NCBI RefSeq assembly: GCF_003130705.1
Contig: NZ_CP021356.1
Coordinates: forward strand, 235,210-299,209
Direction: 5' to 3'
Source of the DNA: Rhodococcus oxybenzonivorans
GTDB taxonomy: Bacteria; Actinomycetota; Actinomycetes; Mycobacteriales; Mycobacteriaceae
DNA length: 64,000 nucleotides
In this document: one piece after another, positions 52,190 to 60,600 of the stretch
Layout of the letters: the number at the start of each line of letters is the position of its first letter
Numbering within the stretch: the stretch's first letter is position 1
Notes under the pieces: model-generated
What the model was told of the DNA's origin: nothing
Database searches by the model: none
What the model saw: only the letters and a program-made list of their open reading frames with translations
Made by a program: the position numbers and the translations under genes

Positions 52190-52333
52190 TTGTGGGTTCT
52201 TGCGGCTCTTCTCGTCAGTGCGATCGATAGTTTCGCTGCGACCGGGACGACCGTCCACTCACTTGTGGCCGTCCCCGTCGCTGTTGCGCCGATGATTGTT
52301 CTCGCGCTCTGGGTAGTCGCGAACAAGAAGTAG
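52190..52333 (+). CDS. Possible small two-helix membrane protein, 47 aa, uncertain start
   Basis: The same frame as the preceding gene stays open after its TGA (52112). It encodes a basic stretch (SRSHREIFRRLRGR) and two hydrophobic helices (GLWVLAALLVSAIDSFA and VAVPVAVAPMIVLALWVV). No ATG or GTG start lies in it early enough; TTG 52190 is the only reasonable start and has no good ribosome site. Readthrough, a frameshift start or a decayed gene are all possible. Confidence 0.3.
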   Translation: MWVLAALLVSAIDSFAATGTTVHSLVAVPVAVAPMIVLALWVVANKK

Positions 52334-52345
52334 GGCTGGTCGGCG

Positions 52346-52912
52346 CTACTCTGCCGCCTGTGTGCGTCCGTCGTCTCCGAAGAAGTACCCCGTCAGGGCC
52401 GCTGTGATCAGATGCGACCGCGACTTCGCGGCAAGATCGATGACGAGTTGATCGATGACGTCGAAGTCCGCCTTGAAGAGGCGGTATGTCACCTGCGTCT
52501 CGGCATCGTCACGTGACGTTTTGGCGCGAATACCGCGGGGTGCGAAGAGCCCTCCCCCGATTCGGCCACCGGGATACAACAACTCGGGCAGACGGTCGTG
52601 TGTCGCCTCGATCGCGACAATGAAGATCTGACCGTTGGTCATTCCTGTCTGCTCGCGAAGCTGCTCAAGTTTCGCGTGGCACTTTGCCGGCACTCGAACG
52701 CTGGACGACTTCCCTCCGCTGTCCGGATCCGTCACCACGGGCCCTCGTTCGGGTGGCGTTTCTCGAGACGGCTCGTCAACTCCCGAATCCTCCCCACCCT
52801 CAATGAACCGCGATGCGATGTGTTCGACCGATCGAGCAGCCGGTGACCGAAAGGTCGAAGCTAACGGACGGTGTCCCCCGGTGGCTTGAGGTTGACCATG
52901 TTCCTGCGTCAC
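52346..52912 (-). CDS. Two-RHH DNA-binding protein, 188 aa (ParB-like paralogue)
   Basis: GTG 52912 follows GGAG at nine bases. The N-terminal 65 residues are low-complexity. Two RHH-like units follow (about 68-112: SSVRVPAKCHAKLEQL...FIVAIEATHDRL; about 140-182: VTYRLFKADFDVIDQL...KSRSHLITAALTGYFF). The KSRS(H/R)L helix-turn is shared with the partition protein at 56012. It is probably a paralogue of that ParB-type protein, convergent with the cutinase operon and 1.2 kb from the centromere-like array. Confidence 0.75.
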   Translation of the reverse strand: MTQEHGQPQATGGHRPLASTFRSPAARSVEHIASRFIEGGEDSGVDEPSRETPPERGPVVTDPDSGGKSSSVRVPAKCHAKLEQLREQTGMTNGQIFIVAIEATHDRLPELLYPGGRIGGGLFAPRGIRAKTSRDDAETQVTYRLFKADFDVIDQLVIDLAAKSRSHLITAALTGYFFGDDGRTQAAE

Positions 52913-53464
52913 GACGATGTACTCCGATGCTGAACAGGGAGCGAGGCGCGCGCTCGCTCGAACCCAAATGATCTTGATGTGCTTTGTACAGCCCGCCCTG
53001 GACTACTCCGACCAACAGTGCATACGACCAACAGTGCATGAAGGGCGCGCTTTCAACGGTAAACGTGACGTTGTAAGAAGAACATAGACCAACACTGACA
53101 TACGCCGAAGAGAGTAGCGCAACTTCGCGTGAGAGGTATCGACAGATGCTGTGCAATCTGTCTCAATGGCGTCCCAGTCGCGTCCCATAGCCGGCTCAGT
53201 GTTGTCTGCGAATAATTTTGCTGGGGTTATGGGACGAGTTGCACTTACGTTGACATGTATTAATAGTCGATTGTGGGACGCTGTTGGGATGATCTTTCGA
53301 CGCTACAGGGAGCGATATGTAGCACTATTTGCACGCTTCTTTAGATGCTTTGATTGTCATGCTCAGTATCTATGTGTTGTGCGCTAGAGCTACGCCTTAG
53401 AAACGTTTGGGACGATTGCATAACTATGGATGACACACCTATCGCCCGATGTCATCATGTTCGT
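52913..53464. other. 552-bp AT-richer interval without a supported gene
   Basis: The base composition is clearly lower in GC than the flanks. A TTGACA box lies near 53246. There is no convincing ORF. It would carry the promoters of both divergent genes. Confidence 0.4.
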
Positions 53465-54133
53465 ATGACGGTGCCGAACGGTGAGGGCCTCGAGCTTGGC
53501 CGCCCGTGGATCGAAGATCTGCGCTGGCACCGCGATCAATACAGACAGTCTCGCTTTCAATGGAGTGGCAGTGAGGCGCTCCTCGCGGCTACAGAATTCA
53601 CCCACGGGCGCCAGGACTTCACCTCACTGATGGATCTACGCGAGCTGAATCAGGGCCGGCGCGCTGCCACTGAGTACGCCGCAGTCTGCCAACGCGCGTT
53701 CGGAGAGGCTGTAAGGCAGGCCCGTCGGTCCATCTGCCCAACTTCCTGGGTCCCCGTTTCCATCGAACTAGACTCGACAGTCGACGACTGTTCGGCCAGC
53801 TCTCACTTCGCGACCTGGTCGAGCCCTGCAGATAGAACAAACACCCAGGTGGATCGGGTTCAACGGATTGTCGACGGCCTCTACTTCTCGAACCCATTGA
53901 TCCGGGCCTGGGAGCTCAAGCAGCTCTGGGACCTGTACACGGCCGCCGAGAACATTCTCGAGGACACCTTGATCGACCTCGTTGTCGAGCTCGACGGACA
54001 TCGTCGAGCTCAGGACATTGCCGATGCGATCGGCGTCTTCACCGCGGCGGGCCTCAGTCATCGGATAGACCTCCAACGAAGCCAGCGCGGCGTCGTCGGT
54101 GATCCCCGCAGAACACCGCATCAGTACAGGTAG
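53465..54133 (+). CDS. Hypothetical protein, about 222 aa
   Basis: Unrecognised, mainly helical (LLAATEFTHGRQDFTSLMDLRELNQGRRAATEYAAVCQ; AENILEDTLIDLVVELDGHRRAQDIADAIGVF). No signal peptide. ATG 53465 (or the upstream ATG at 53426) has no clear ribosome site. It sits directly before the centromere-like array, so it may belong to the maintenance region. Confidence 0.55.
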   Translation: MTVPNGEGLELGRPWIEDLRWHRDQYRQSRFQWSGSEALLAATEFTHGRQDFTSLMDLRELNQGRRAATEYAAVCQRAFGEAVRQARRSICPTSWVPVSIELDSTVDDCSASSHFATWSSPADRTNTQVDRVQRIVDGLYFSNPLIRAWELKQLWDLYTAAENILEDTLIDLVVELDGHRRAQDIADAIGVFTAAGLSHRIDLQRSQRGVVGDPRRTPHQYR

Positions 54134-54140
54134 AGGCCCT

Positions 54141-54985
54141 CTTCACGCAGGTGTTCACGCAAAGGATTCCCCATACATTCACGCGCGTAGACCATCCCTA
54201 CGGGACATTTGCCCTGTGCCGCACTCGACGTTCGATCCGCAGAATTTTCCGCTCGGGTGCCGGTGCGCTCTCACGCACTGTGCCTAGCAGCGAATTACGG
54301 CACCCTGTCACGCATCTGATTCGGTGCACCCCCTCGCGCTCGAACCAGCAGCGGCGCACGTAACTGCTCACGTCTTACAACCACTGGTGTTGCCCGCATT
54401 GACGACATGGTCAAGTTCACGCGCACGTACCGGCATTGCCTCCCGTGTCTGATCACTCACTCCAACACGCGTTGTTACCGGCATGCAGTCACGTGCAATC
54501 CGTCGCGGTTAATCACGCCCACTTCCACGTAGGTTGTCCCGCTTCGCATCCTGCGTGACATCATGCGTGGCTTCACGCAGTTCTTCACGCATGATGTCCC
54601 GTTGCTATTCCTGCTGCTTCACACGCGTTATCCACTGCATACCGTCACGTTATGTCTCCCGCTTGTCGCCAGGCGAGTTCACACGCGTGAAGACCCGTGT
54701 TTCTATATGCAGTTAGGTCCGCATGTTTTCCCACCTGCCTGCACGCCTGGTGCTACGCCAGTTCACATGCTTGTTCTCACGCTGATTGCCATGCCTGTTT
54801 ACGCGCTTGTTTTCACACCGGTAGCAATGCGTGTTAACACACCTACGAGCACGCCAGTCATCACGCTTAACTCCACGCTTGACCACCCGCCTTGCCTCAT
54901 ACGGTTGACCCCGTCGCATCTCACGCGTTTGCTCACGCAGATCTACCTACGGTTCACCCCGCGTGGCATACAGCAAGTTGTCCAG
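54141..54985. repeat. Centromere-like array of CACGC repeats upstream of parA
   Basis: About 850 bp are filled with TCACGC and close variants (TCACGT, CCACGC, GCACGC, TCACAC), most in one orientation. Where dense, spacing is 12 bp or a multiple: 54143/54155/54179, 54514/54526, 54850/54862/54874. No frame here looks coding. Position directly before parA and an RHH-type ParB makes this the likely partition site (parS). RHH partition proteins such as omega of pSM19035 bind heptads with a TCAC core in the same phased fashion. Confidence 0.82.
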
Positions 54986-55046
54986 GAATCCTGCTAGCTT
55001 CACTGGGAACCACTCGTCACAACCAAAGTCCAATGGGAGAACTGCC

Positions 55047-56015
55047 ATGTCCATGCATGTCGTCGAGACCTCAACTGCGGAGCAGCAGGAACTGCCGGTG
55101 TCGTTCGGATTCTTCAACGGCAAGGGGGGAGTGGGAAAGACAAGCTGTGCCGCCAACTGCGGCGGACTCCTTGCCGCCGCCGGATACCGAGTTCTGATCG
55201 GTGACTTCGACCCCCAGGGGAACCTGTGCCGCGATCTGGGCTACGACAAGCGAGACGGATCTGAACTGTTCACCGCGCTCCTGCAAGGGTCCGCGCCTCC
55301 GATCGTCCACAATGTCGGGGGCCGCGAGAATCTCGATGTGGTGCCGGGTGGTCCCGCGATGTTCGACCTGGCGGCCGTCATGGTTTCCCGGCAGCAGCGT
55401 CAGGGTGGTAAGCGGCTCGGACAGCTCGTTCGCGCCATGCTCCTGCAGGTTGCGCACAACTATGACGTGATCATCTTCGACACTCCGCCCGGTGATTTGA
55501 CCATCATGGAGGCACTGATGGAGGTCGTCCAGGCTGTGGTCATCCCGGTCAGGGCGGACGACGCAAGCCTCGACGGGTTGGAAACTATTGCCGGCCAGTT
55601 CTCGGCGACACGGGATGGTGATCCAGACCGTAATCTGCCGGCTGTCAACCCGCGGCTGCAGTTGGCAGGTATTTGCTTGTTCGGTGTGGGCTCGCGTTCA
55701 ACCAAGCTCACGGCGAAGATCCGTCAATCCGTCAACGAGATGATCGGGGATGCCGCCCCGATCTTCGAATCCCGGATCCGGACGATGGAATCTACCGCCT
55801 ATGATGCCCGCCGGGAGGGCTTGTTGGTCCATGAGCTGGAACAGCAGACCGAAGTCGCCAAAGTCGCACGTTTCGCCGCTTTGAAGAAGGGCGCCAAACC
55901 GACGGATCAGATACTTTCGCGCAATGCGTCCGGGTTGGCCGAGGACTACGCAGAACTGACACGCGAAATCCTCGTGCGCCTGTCGACCATCAGCGAGGAG
56001 GTGGCTTCGGCATGA
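55047..56015 (+). CDS. parA: Partition ATPase ParA, 322 aa
   Basis: ATG 55047 follows GGGAG at nine bases. Deviant Walker A is KGGVGKT (26-32), switch I is DFDPQGN near residue 62 and Walker B is IIFDTPPG near 149. There is no N-terminal HTH, so DNA recognition is left to the partner. Such ParA proteins with RHH partners belong to the type Ib-like group. The stop overlaps the partner gene by four bases. It ensures plasmid segregation by moving the partition complex over the nucleoid. Confidence 0.93.
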   Translation: MSMHVVETSTAEQQELPVSFGFFNGKGGVGKTSCAANCGGLLAAAGYRVLIGDFDPQGNLCRDLGYDKRDGSELFTALLQGSAPPIVHNVGGRENLDVVPGGPAMFDLAAVMVSRQQRQGGKRLGQLVRAMLLQVAHNYDVIIFDTPPGDLTIMEALMEVVQAVVIPVRADDASLDGLETIAGQFSATRDGDPDRNLPAVNPRLQLAGICLFGVGSRSTKLTAKIRQSVNEMIGDAAPIFESRIRTMESTAYDARREGLLVHELEQQTEVAKVARFAALKKGAKPTDQILSRNASGLAEDYAELTREILVRLSTISEEVASA

Positions 56016-56752
56016 CCGAAACCAGCACTCCTCGTCGCAAGAGCCTTGCCAGTGCTTTCGCTCCGAAAGGTAACCGAGCGGAGGGTTTGGCCGGCCTCCT
56101 TCCGACTGCTGGCAGCCCCACCCAGCCGCGGCGCTCTACCCCGGTCACCGAGGTAGAACCAGCCGCGGAGGAGTCTCGGCCTGTCGAGAAGGCGCCTGCA
56201 GCGCAGGAGCCGCCACAAGCTCAGGCCGAATCACCCGCGCCTACTACTACGGTGCCCGTGCCCGTTCGCTCCGAGCCGGTCAGTAAGCCAGAACCAACCC
56301 CACCACCCGCACCCACACCCACCGAGAAGCAGGCTCCCATTTATGAGCCGGCCCCGGACCCGACCCCGGTCACCGACGATGATGTCGAACCTCCGACGGA
56401 AATTGGGAAGGTGACCGTGACGGCCTACCTGGATCGCGCCACGCGTGATGCACTGCAAAGCCGCGCGGCCGAGCGTAGATGTGATCACGCTGATGTCGTT
56501 ATCGAGGCCTTCGATTCTGTGGGGATCGCGGGACTTCGTAGCCTGTTCCAGCCGGTGGCCGGGCGATCCGCAGCCGGGATCCCCGTGCATCAGGAGCCAT
56601 TTGCGGTCAAGGGTCCCGTTGAGACGTGGTTCCGGTTCACGACGGCTCAGCGGGACTGGCTTGACGCTCAGGTGAAGGTGGTCGGGTCGAAGTCCAGGAG
56701 CCGGCTTCTTGCTGGTGTCTTGTCGCTACATCTTCGGACGGTGTCTCGCTAG
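56012..56752 (+). CDS. RHH-type partition protein (ParB function), 246 aa
   Basis: The N-terminus has a basic segment (RRKSLASAFAPKGNRAEGLAG) that may be the ParA-stimulating arginine finger region. A Pro/Glu-rich linker (about 45-125) follows, then two RHH-like units (about 132-170 and 206-243; the second contains KSRSRLLAGVLSLHL). It is coupled to parA (ATGA). It should bind the CACGC array and link it to ParA. It is larger than classical RHH partners (under 100 residues) because of the linker and the second unit. Confidence 0.82.
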   Translation: MTETSTPRRKSLASAFAPKGNRAEGLAGLLPTAGSPTQPRRSTPVTEVEPAAEESRPVEKAPAAQEPPQAQAESPAPTTTVPVPVRSEPVSKPEPTPPPAPTPTEKQAPIYEPAPDPTPVTDDDVEPPTEIGKVTVTAYLDRATRDALQSRAAERRCDHADVVIEAFDSVGIAGLRSLFQPVAGRSAAGIPVHQEPFAVKGPVETWFRFTTAQRDWLDAQVKVVGSKSRSRLLAGVLSLHLRTVSR

Positions 56753-56860
56753 TGACGATGGGGTAGGGCGACGGGGGAGTAGAACCTCGCCGCCTACCTC
56801 TCAGTCGATTCCCGACAGCTCATCGGTGGTGCACGCGAAGGCACTTCGGGTGTCTTTGAA

Positions 56861-56911
56861 CCCACTCCCCACCCCACTCCCCACCCCACTCCCCACCGCC
56901 GTGGGGAGTGG
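56861..56911. repeat. Three tandem 12-bp C-rich repeats and an 11-bp hairpin
   Basis: CCCACTCCCCAC occurs three times head to tail (56861-56896). The last copy forms a perfect hairpin with GTGGGGAGTGG (56901-56911, loop CGCC). Two more partial copies lie at 56940-56959. Between the partition genes and the replication gene, iterons of a replication origin or a terminator are both possible. The remaining 56753-57222 has no supported gene. Confidence 0.7.
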
Positions 56912-57080
56912 ATTTTACCGTTTGATCAGGTATTTCTTCCCACTCCCCCCACTCCCCACCGATTGGCCCCGCAGGTCACACGTAGGGGTAGTTGTTCATC
57001 TGAAACCGCGGTCGGGCGAGTTTGGTGAAACAGTCCATGCTCCGCGGCATGATGCGGCGACGAAGATCTTGTTTCCCATC

Positions 57081-57114
57081 TGTCACACAGCGTTGGGCCG
57101 AAGGATCTTCCTCT
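57081..57114 (+). promoter_or_regulatory. 34-bp motif, copy D
   Basis: TGTCACACAGC, 11 bases, GGATCTTCCTC: the reverse complement of copies A to C, with two changes in the first block and one at the last base of the 34-bp unit. Here the downstream gene is the RHH-like gene at 57223, on the plus strand. Orientation relative to the gene is therefore the same in all four copies. Confidence 0.82.
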
Positions 57115-57222
57115 AACCAGAAGCGGATTTTTGGTGAAGGTGAGGGGATGCACGATGAACGGCGACACACCGACAACACGACCTTCGACGTTTCCGAAGC
57201 AGTTTCTGTCTAGGCTCATCGC

Positions 57223-57480
57223 ATGGGACGGCCACACAAGGGAACGCGCAAGTGCATATCAGTTCGTGCACCCCTTCAACAGCACAGCTTCTACGAAGCA
57301 CGCGCCGAAGAGCTCGGACTTGAGCTCGGCGACTACGCCCTGCTCGTCATGGCCCGTGCGTACAACCTGGATGTCCCCGACTACATCCTTAAGAAGTTGG
57401 ACCCGGAAAAACTACGGGCCCACGACGAGCGCTATGCGGTCTGCGATTCGTCCGACAACGAACTTTCAATCTCGGCATGA
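57223..57480 (+). CDS. Small RHH-like DNA-binding protein, 85 aa
   Basis: The segment CISVRAPLQQHSFYEARAEE then LGLELGDYALLVMARAYNL fits one RHH unit (strand, helix, turn, helix). The C-terminal tail is short. The length and place, directly before the replication gene and after motif D, suit a plasmid copy-number or transcription regulator. It is followed by a terminator hairpin, so it forms its own transcript. Confidence 0.72.
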   Translation: MGRPHKGTRKCISVRAPLQQHSFYEARAEELGLELGDYALLVMARAYNLDVPDYILKKLDPEKLRAHDERYAVCDSSDNELSISA

Positions 57481-57495
57481 CCTGGCCATAAATAG

Positions 57496-57536
57496 CGAAA
57501 GACCCCCACTGCTTGGCGGCCTGCGGGGGTCCTTCG
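57496..57536 (+). terminator. Hairpin terminator after the small RHH gene
   Basis: CGAAAGACCCCC (57496-57507) pairs with GGGGGTCCTTCG (57525-57536) with one mismatch. It lies between the RHH gene and the replication gene. Confidence 0.7.
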
Positions 57537-57554
57537 ATCCGTTGATTACGAACT

Positions 57555-57603
57555 GAGTCCTGGAGGGGACCTAGTTCATAAATACGAGTCCTGGAGGGGA
57601 CCT
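57555..57603. repeat. Two exact 18-bp direct repeats 31 bp apart
   Basis: GAGTCCTGGAGGGGACCT at 57555-57572 and 57586-57603, three helical turns apart, 70 bp before the replication gene. Likely binding sites for its regulator or for the replication protein itself. Confidence 0.7.
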
Positions 57604-57671
57604 GTGCCCATACTAACCCGGGCCGCACCGCGCCTGCCAGATCTCCTGGCGCGTGTGTCTGAGGCGGCTTC

Positions 57672-60600
57672 GTGACTGCTATCACTGCTGGAGCTATTGA
57701 GAACGGCCGGATGTCGTCATTCGACCGGGTTCGTGCTGCTGCCGAACGCAATGGCGGGGTGACCGAACGCGGCTCTACCCAACTGATGGCACGGTGCCCG
57801 ATACATGGCGACCGTCACGCGTCAATGTCAGTGACCTGGGTCGATGGGCATCGGGGAGGAATGGTGCTGCTTCACTGCCACGGCTGTGAAGCTCCCGTCT
57901 CGGAGATCGCCGACGGCCTGGGGTTGTCGATGACCGATCTCTTCGACGAACCGCTGTTTGGTCGCGACGCGCTCACACGCGTAGGCCGATCTCCGCACCA
58001 ACGTGGTGCTGGGCGGCGTAGGCCGAAGGGAGGACGACTGCCCGCCCGAATCGCGTTTCCAGACGTAACACCGGACGCGCAACACCGGTGGGATCGGGTC
58101 AAGGTCTACCCGTACGTATCAGCCGACGGTGCCTTGGTGCAGGAAGTGATCCGAGAGGAATGCACGAGCTGTGAAGCTGGCCGGCACAAGCAGTTCCGAC
58201 AGGTTTTCGTGGATGCCGCAGGGACCCGGCGCAAGCGTAAGCCGGAGGGTTTTGAACCGGTCTTGTATCGACTACCGGAACTGCTGTCGGCAATCTCGAG
58301 CCATTCGCCTGTGTGGTTACTCGAGGGGGAGAAGGATGTCGAGACAGCCGAGTCGCTTGGACTGGTTGCCACGACCAATGCTCAAGGCGGACTGAACTTC
58401 CCTCTCTCGTGTGCTGACCTTTTCGAAGGCGCTGAGGTTCGCGTAGTGCTTGATCGCGACTCCGTCGGATGGAAGCGGGGTATCGAACTCGCATCTCTAT
58501 TGGGTGGCAGTGGTGCCCAGGTCCAGCTCTTGCTGTCCGCACCGGCGGCACCTAAATCTGATTTCACTGACCACGTCGATGGCGGCCAATGGTTGACCGA
58601 CTCGACGTGGGGTGGTCTCATCCCTGTTCGGCCTGGGGAGGTCGCTGCCCACGGCTTTGCTGCCGACGTAATCGAGAAGCAAGCACTAATCGAACTTGCG
58701 CTGGCAGAGGCGACCGCCAGAGCTGATCGTGCAGATGGGCGGGACGGAGACGAAGAGTTCCGACGCGCACAACGTTGGGCGCTCGAATCGGAGCGACGTT
58801 TCGAAGATCTGACTGAACTTCTGGACAAAGTTCGACAGCAGGCCGCGGCTGAAGGCACCGATTGGGCGGGAGAAGCGGTCGAGAATGCCATGACCGCATG
58901 GCGTGCTGCGCGTGTTGCAGCGCGAGCGGCACACGATGTCGCGCGAGTTCCCATTCCGCCGATTCTGCAAGATCCCGAGCTTGAGCCCGTACCGGGTGCG
59001 GTTCAGGACTCGCTCAGCCCAGTTGATTCACAGTCGGTCCGGTCTGGCTCGGAAAGCCTCGTTACGCCGCTGAACACGATCCGGGGGCGCAATGTTATCG
59101 CTCCGGTGTATCGGATCATTGACGGGAACTTGGTCGAAATCGTCACGACCAAGAGCGGTGATCAACAGGCGAAACTCGTACTGGACCTCGATGCCCGGAT
59201 CGTTGAGATGGAATATCTCGAAATTGCCGAAGCGGGTATTGACGTCGACGAGCCGGAGTTGATGGGCCGAGCGGCGATGGCCGGTCAGAGTGAAGTCAAC
59301 CCCGCCGCACCTCAAGAACTCACCGCAGTGGTTATCGGCTACACCCATCCGGAGAGCCGAGAGTTTCTGCGGATTCGGATCCCGGCGAAGGAGTACCGGG
59401 ATTGCGGCTGGGTCGATACCTTGCCAGGTCCGCCTGCCTACGACTCTCGCCCCAGCGGAGTGGCGAAGCTGCGAGATGCACTCAAGGGCGCAGGTGGGCG
59501 CGAAATCCAACGGGTGGTGCGTTACCGCTCCACCGGGTGGCGCCGCGATGATCAGGGAAAGTGGTTCTTCGTTCATGCTGGGGGAGCCATCGACGAGAAC
59601 GGCGGACGGGTAGCCCCCGTTCTGCTGACCGGCCCCCTGAAGATGTATGACCTTCCCGCACCGACGCCCGACCCAATAAGGATCCGAGAAGCATTCCTTC
59701 TTCATTCCGGCTCGATGCTCGAACGCACCCCGACGCGGGTTTCGGCCGCTCTACTTGGGCAGGTATTCAGGTCCGCATTGGGTCCGAACCCGTGGGTTCT
59801 TACGTTGGTCGGATCGCCTAACAGCTACAAGACATCACTCGCGTCATTGGCGATGCACCACTGGGGAGAGAAATGGGATCGCCGGCGACCGGCGACATCG
59901 ATGTCGGGCAACGGCGACACATTGAATGCATTGCGTATCAAGCTTAACGCCGCAAAAGATGCTCTGTACTGGGCGGACGATGTCGCACCAACCCGAGACT
60001 TCGGGACTGCGCAGAAGGCGCTCGAAGAGTTCGCTCGCATGGTGCACAACGGTGAGCAACGCTCGAGAAGCACACGTGATGGTCTCGGTGTTCTGGACGG
60101 AACCCCACCCCGCGCGTCTGCTTTGGTCACCTCCGAGATCATGCCGCGGCCAGGATCTGCAGCTCAGCGGATGCTCGTGGTGCCGTTGCAGGCGCGGGAA
60201 ATCGAACTGAACGTTTTGAAGGAACTCGATACTGCGCATTCCCGTCATGGCCGTGCCTTGTTGATGGCCACGTACCTGCAGTGGTTATGTCCTCGGTTGG
60301 ACAGTGTCCGCGCTGAGGCGTTTGCCGAAGGTGAGCGGTATAGCGAGCGTTTGCGCACGAGTGGCGAGAGTGTTCGTCAGGCAGACGCTTTGGGGTCTCT
60401 GTGGGCGGGCTGGCATGCGATGTCACGTTTCCTTGTTGATGTCGGGGCGTTAACAGAGAACGAAGTCGCGCAGGTCGGGGACCTGGTCACGATGGGCTTG
60501 TCTGATGCCGCTGCTGCGGCGACTGACCCAGATCTGCCCATGCGGACCGGTGCGCGAGTACGGGAGTTGTTGGTACACGCACTGAGAAATGGTCACGCCT

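Noticed and set aside
54563..54997. Plus-strand frame of 144 codons in the CACGC array
   Set aside because: The codons follow the repeats, giving His/Thr/Pro/Leu-rich sequence without domain features. The repeats explain the DNA better than a gene does.
57131..57556. Alternative plus-strand frame over the small RHH gene
   Set aside because: It overlaps the RHH gene in another frame and runs through the terminator hairpin. The RHH frame has the better domain and codon pattern.
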